In this document: piece after piece, positions 63,711 to 64,000 of the stretch
Layout of the letters: each line of letters opens with the position of its first letter
How positions within the stretch are numbered: the first letter of the stretch is position 1
NCBI RefSeq assembly: GCF_003369915.1
Contig: NC_046676.1
Coordinates: 9,269,501-9,333,500 of the forward strand
From: Drosophila miranda
Lineage: Eukaryota > Arthropoda > Insecta > Diptera > Drosophilidae
Direction of reading: 5' to 3'
Length of the DNA: 64,000 nt
Notes under the pieces: generated by a model
Told to the model about the DNA's origin: nothing
Seen by the model: the letters and a program-made list of their open reading frames with translations, nothing else
The model's database searches: none
Position numbers and translations under genes: made by a program

Positions 63711-63904
63711 ATGTTGCCGACCAAAGGTAAATACACTAGTATATAGAGAGGAATAGGCCACGTTCCATTAATGGCCTGTTGGTGCCTGAACCAAATGAAT
63801 TTAACGACTTTGATACCATAATATATTGCGAAACATATTGTTATAAGCCTGTAGTCGATCGGCCCCGGGGACTACAACAGGAAGACATTCAAATTCGCCA
63901 ATAA
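63711..63904 (+). CDS. possible small or broken gene start after the DRE promoter
   Basis: The ATG at 63711 opens MLPTKG and meets a stop after 11 codons. A second frame, open until the TAA at 63902-63904, reads NGLLVPEPNEFNDFDTIIYC and then KPVVDRPRGLQQEDIQIRQ, which looks protein-like. The two frames would join if the 20 bases 63727-63746 (which begin GT and end AG) were absent, but 20 bases is too short for a spliceosomal intron. It may be a frame-broken gene, or the true next exon may lie beyond the window. I do not recognise the protein. Confidence 0.25.
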
Positions 63905-64000
63905 GTAAAAAATGCACTTGTCCACAATGGGCGGGCTTAGGACTGGACATTAAATTCAATGGCTATTGGCAAATTGTCCATGACAAAAGCGACATAAGGA

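Overview
The window is nuclear DNA from a fruit fly (genus Drosophila). Its genes have short GT..AG introns and give near full-length matches to known fly proteins: Pka-R2, TER94 (801 codons), Flotillin-1 (426 codons), Cdk5 and a 5-HT1-type serotonin receptor. Core promoters carry the fly DRE, Motif 1 and Motif 6 elements, and the introns are full of CA/GT, GAGA and poly-Gln-type simple repeats. The long introns and the arm-scale mixing of genes suggest a species outside the melanogaster subgroup, perhaps the obscura group; that is inference. All exon coordinates were read by eye from splice sites and reading frame. Summed exon lengths keep frame for every gene model given.

Layout. 1-3.5 kb (+): 3' part of an MBOAT lysophospholipid acyltransferase (oys). 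3.8-5.1 kb (-): ASCC1-like KH/2H-phosphoesterase protein, sharing a DRE-bearing bidirectional promoter with a SPOUT methyltransferase (5.3-6.9 kb, +). 7.5-11.8 kb (-): DHHC palmitoyltransferase with two alternative last exons. 12-15.1 kb: gene-free and repetitive, with a tandem ~0.8 kb repeat and copies of a promoter-like GGTATATT module. 15.1-43.3 kb (+): Pka-R2, the type II regulatory subunit of PKA, with a 15.7 kb first intron, a second internal first exon and three alternative last exons. 43.3-47.6 kb (-): TER94 (p97/VCP ATPase), tail to tail with Pka-R2. 48.6-50.9 kb (-): Flo1. 51.4-52.5 kb (-): Cdk5. 52.7-54.1 kb (+): an F-box-like protein gene. 54.6-57.5 kb (-): an NRF-6-type membrane acyltransferase. 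58.2 kb: an internally deleted copy of the F-box gene. 61.06-62.8 kb (-): last two exons of a 5-HT1 receptor, with an intronless Roc1/Rbx1-like RING gene lying antisense in the intron between them. 63.6 kb: a DRE-bearing promoter with a possible gene start.

The genes are mostly independent housekeeping or signalling genes. Pka-R2 and 5-HT1 belong to the same broad pathway (Gi-coupled receptor, cAMP, PKA), but nothing here suggests that their proximity matters. From memory of D. melanogaster, eve and the homie insulator lie upstream of TER94. Here Flo1 lies there instead, so a rearrangement breakpoint probably sits near 47.6-48.6 kb.

The most notable observations are: the Pka-R2 exon system, which predicts R subunits with three different C-terminal helices and a form lacking the dimerization/docking domain; the Roc1-like gene that kept its RING but lost the cullin-binding strand; a second open frame through the last 5-HT1 exon that joins in phase to a downstream exon; and an oriented, repeat-borne promoter module upstream of three genes.
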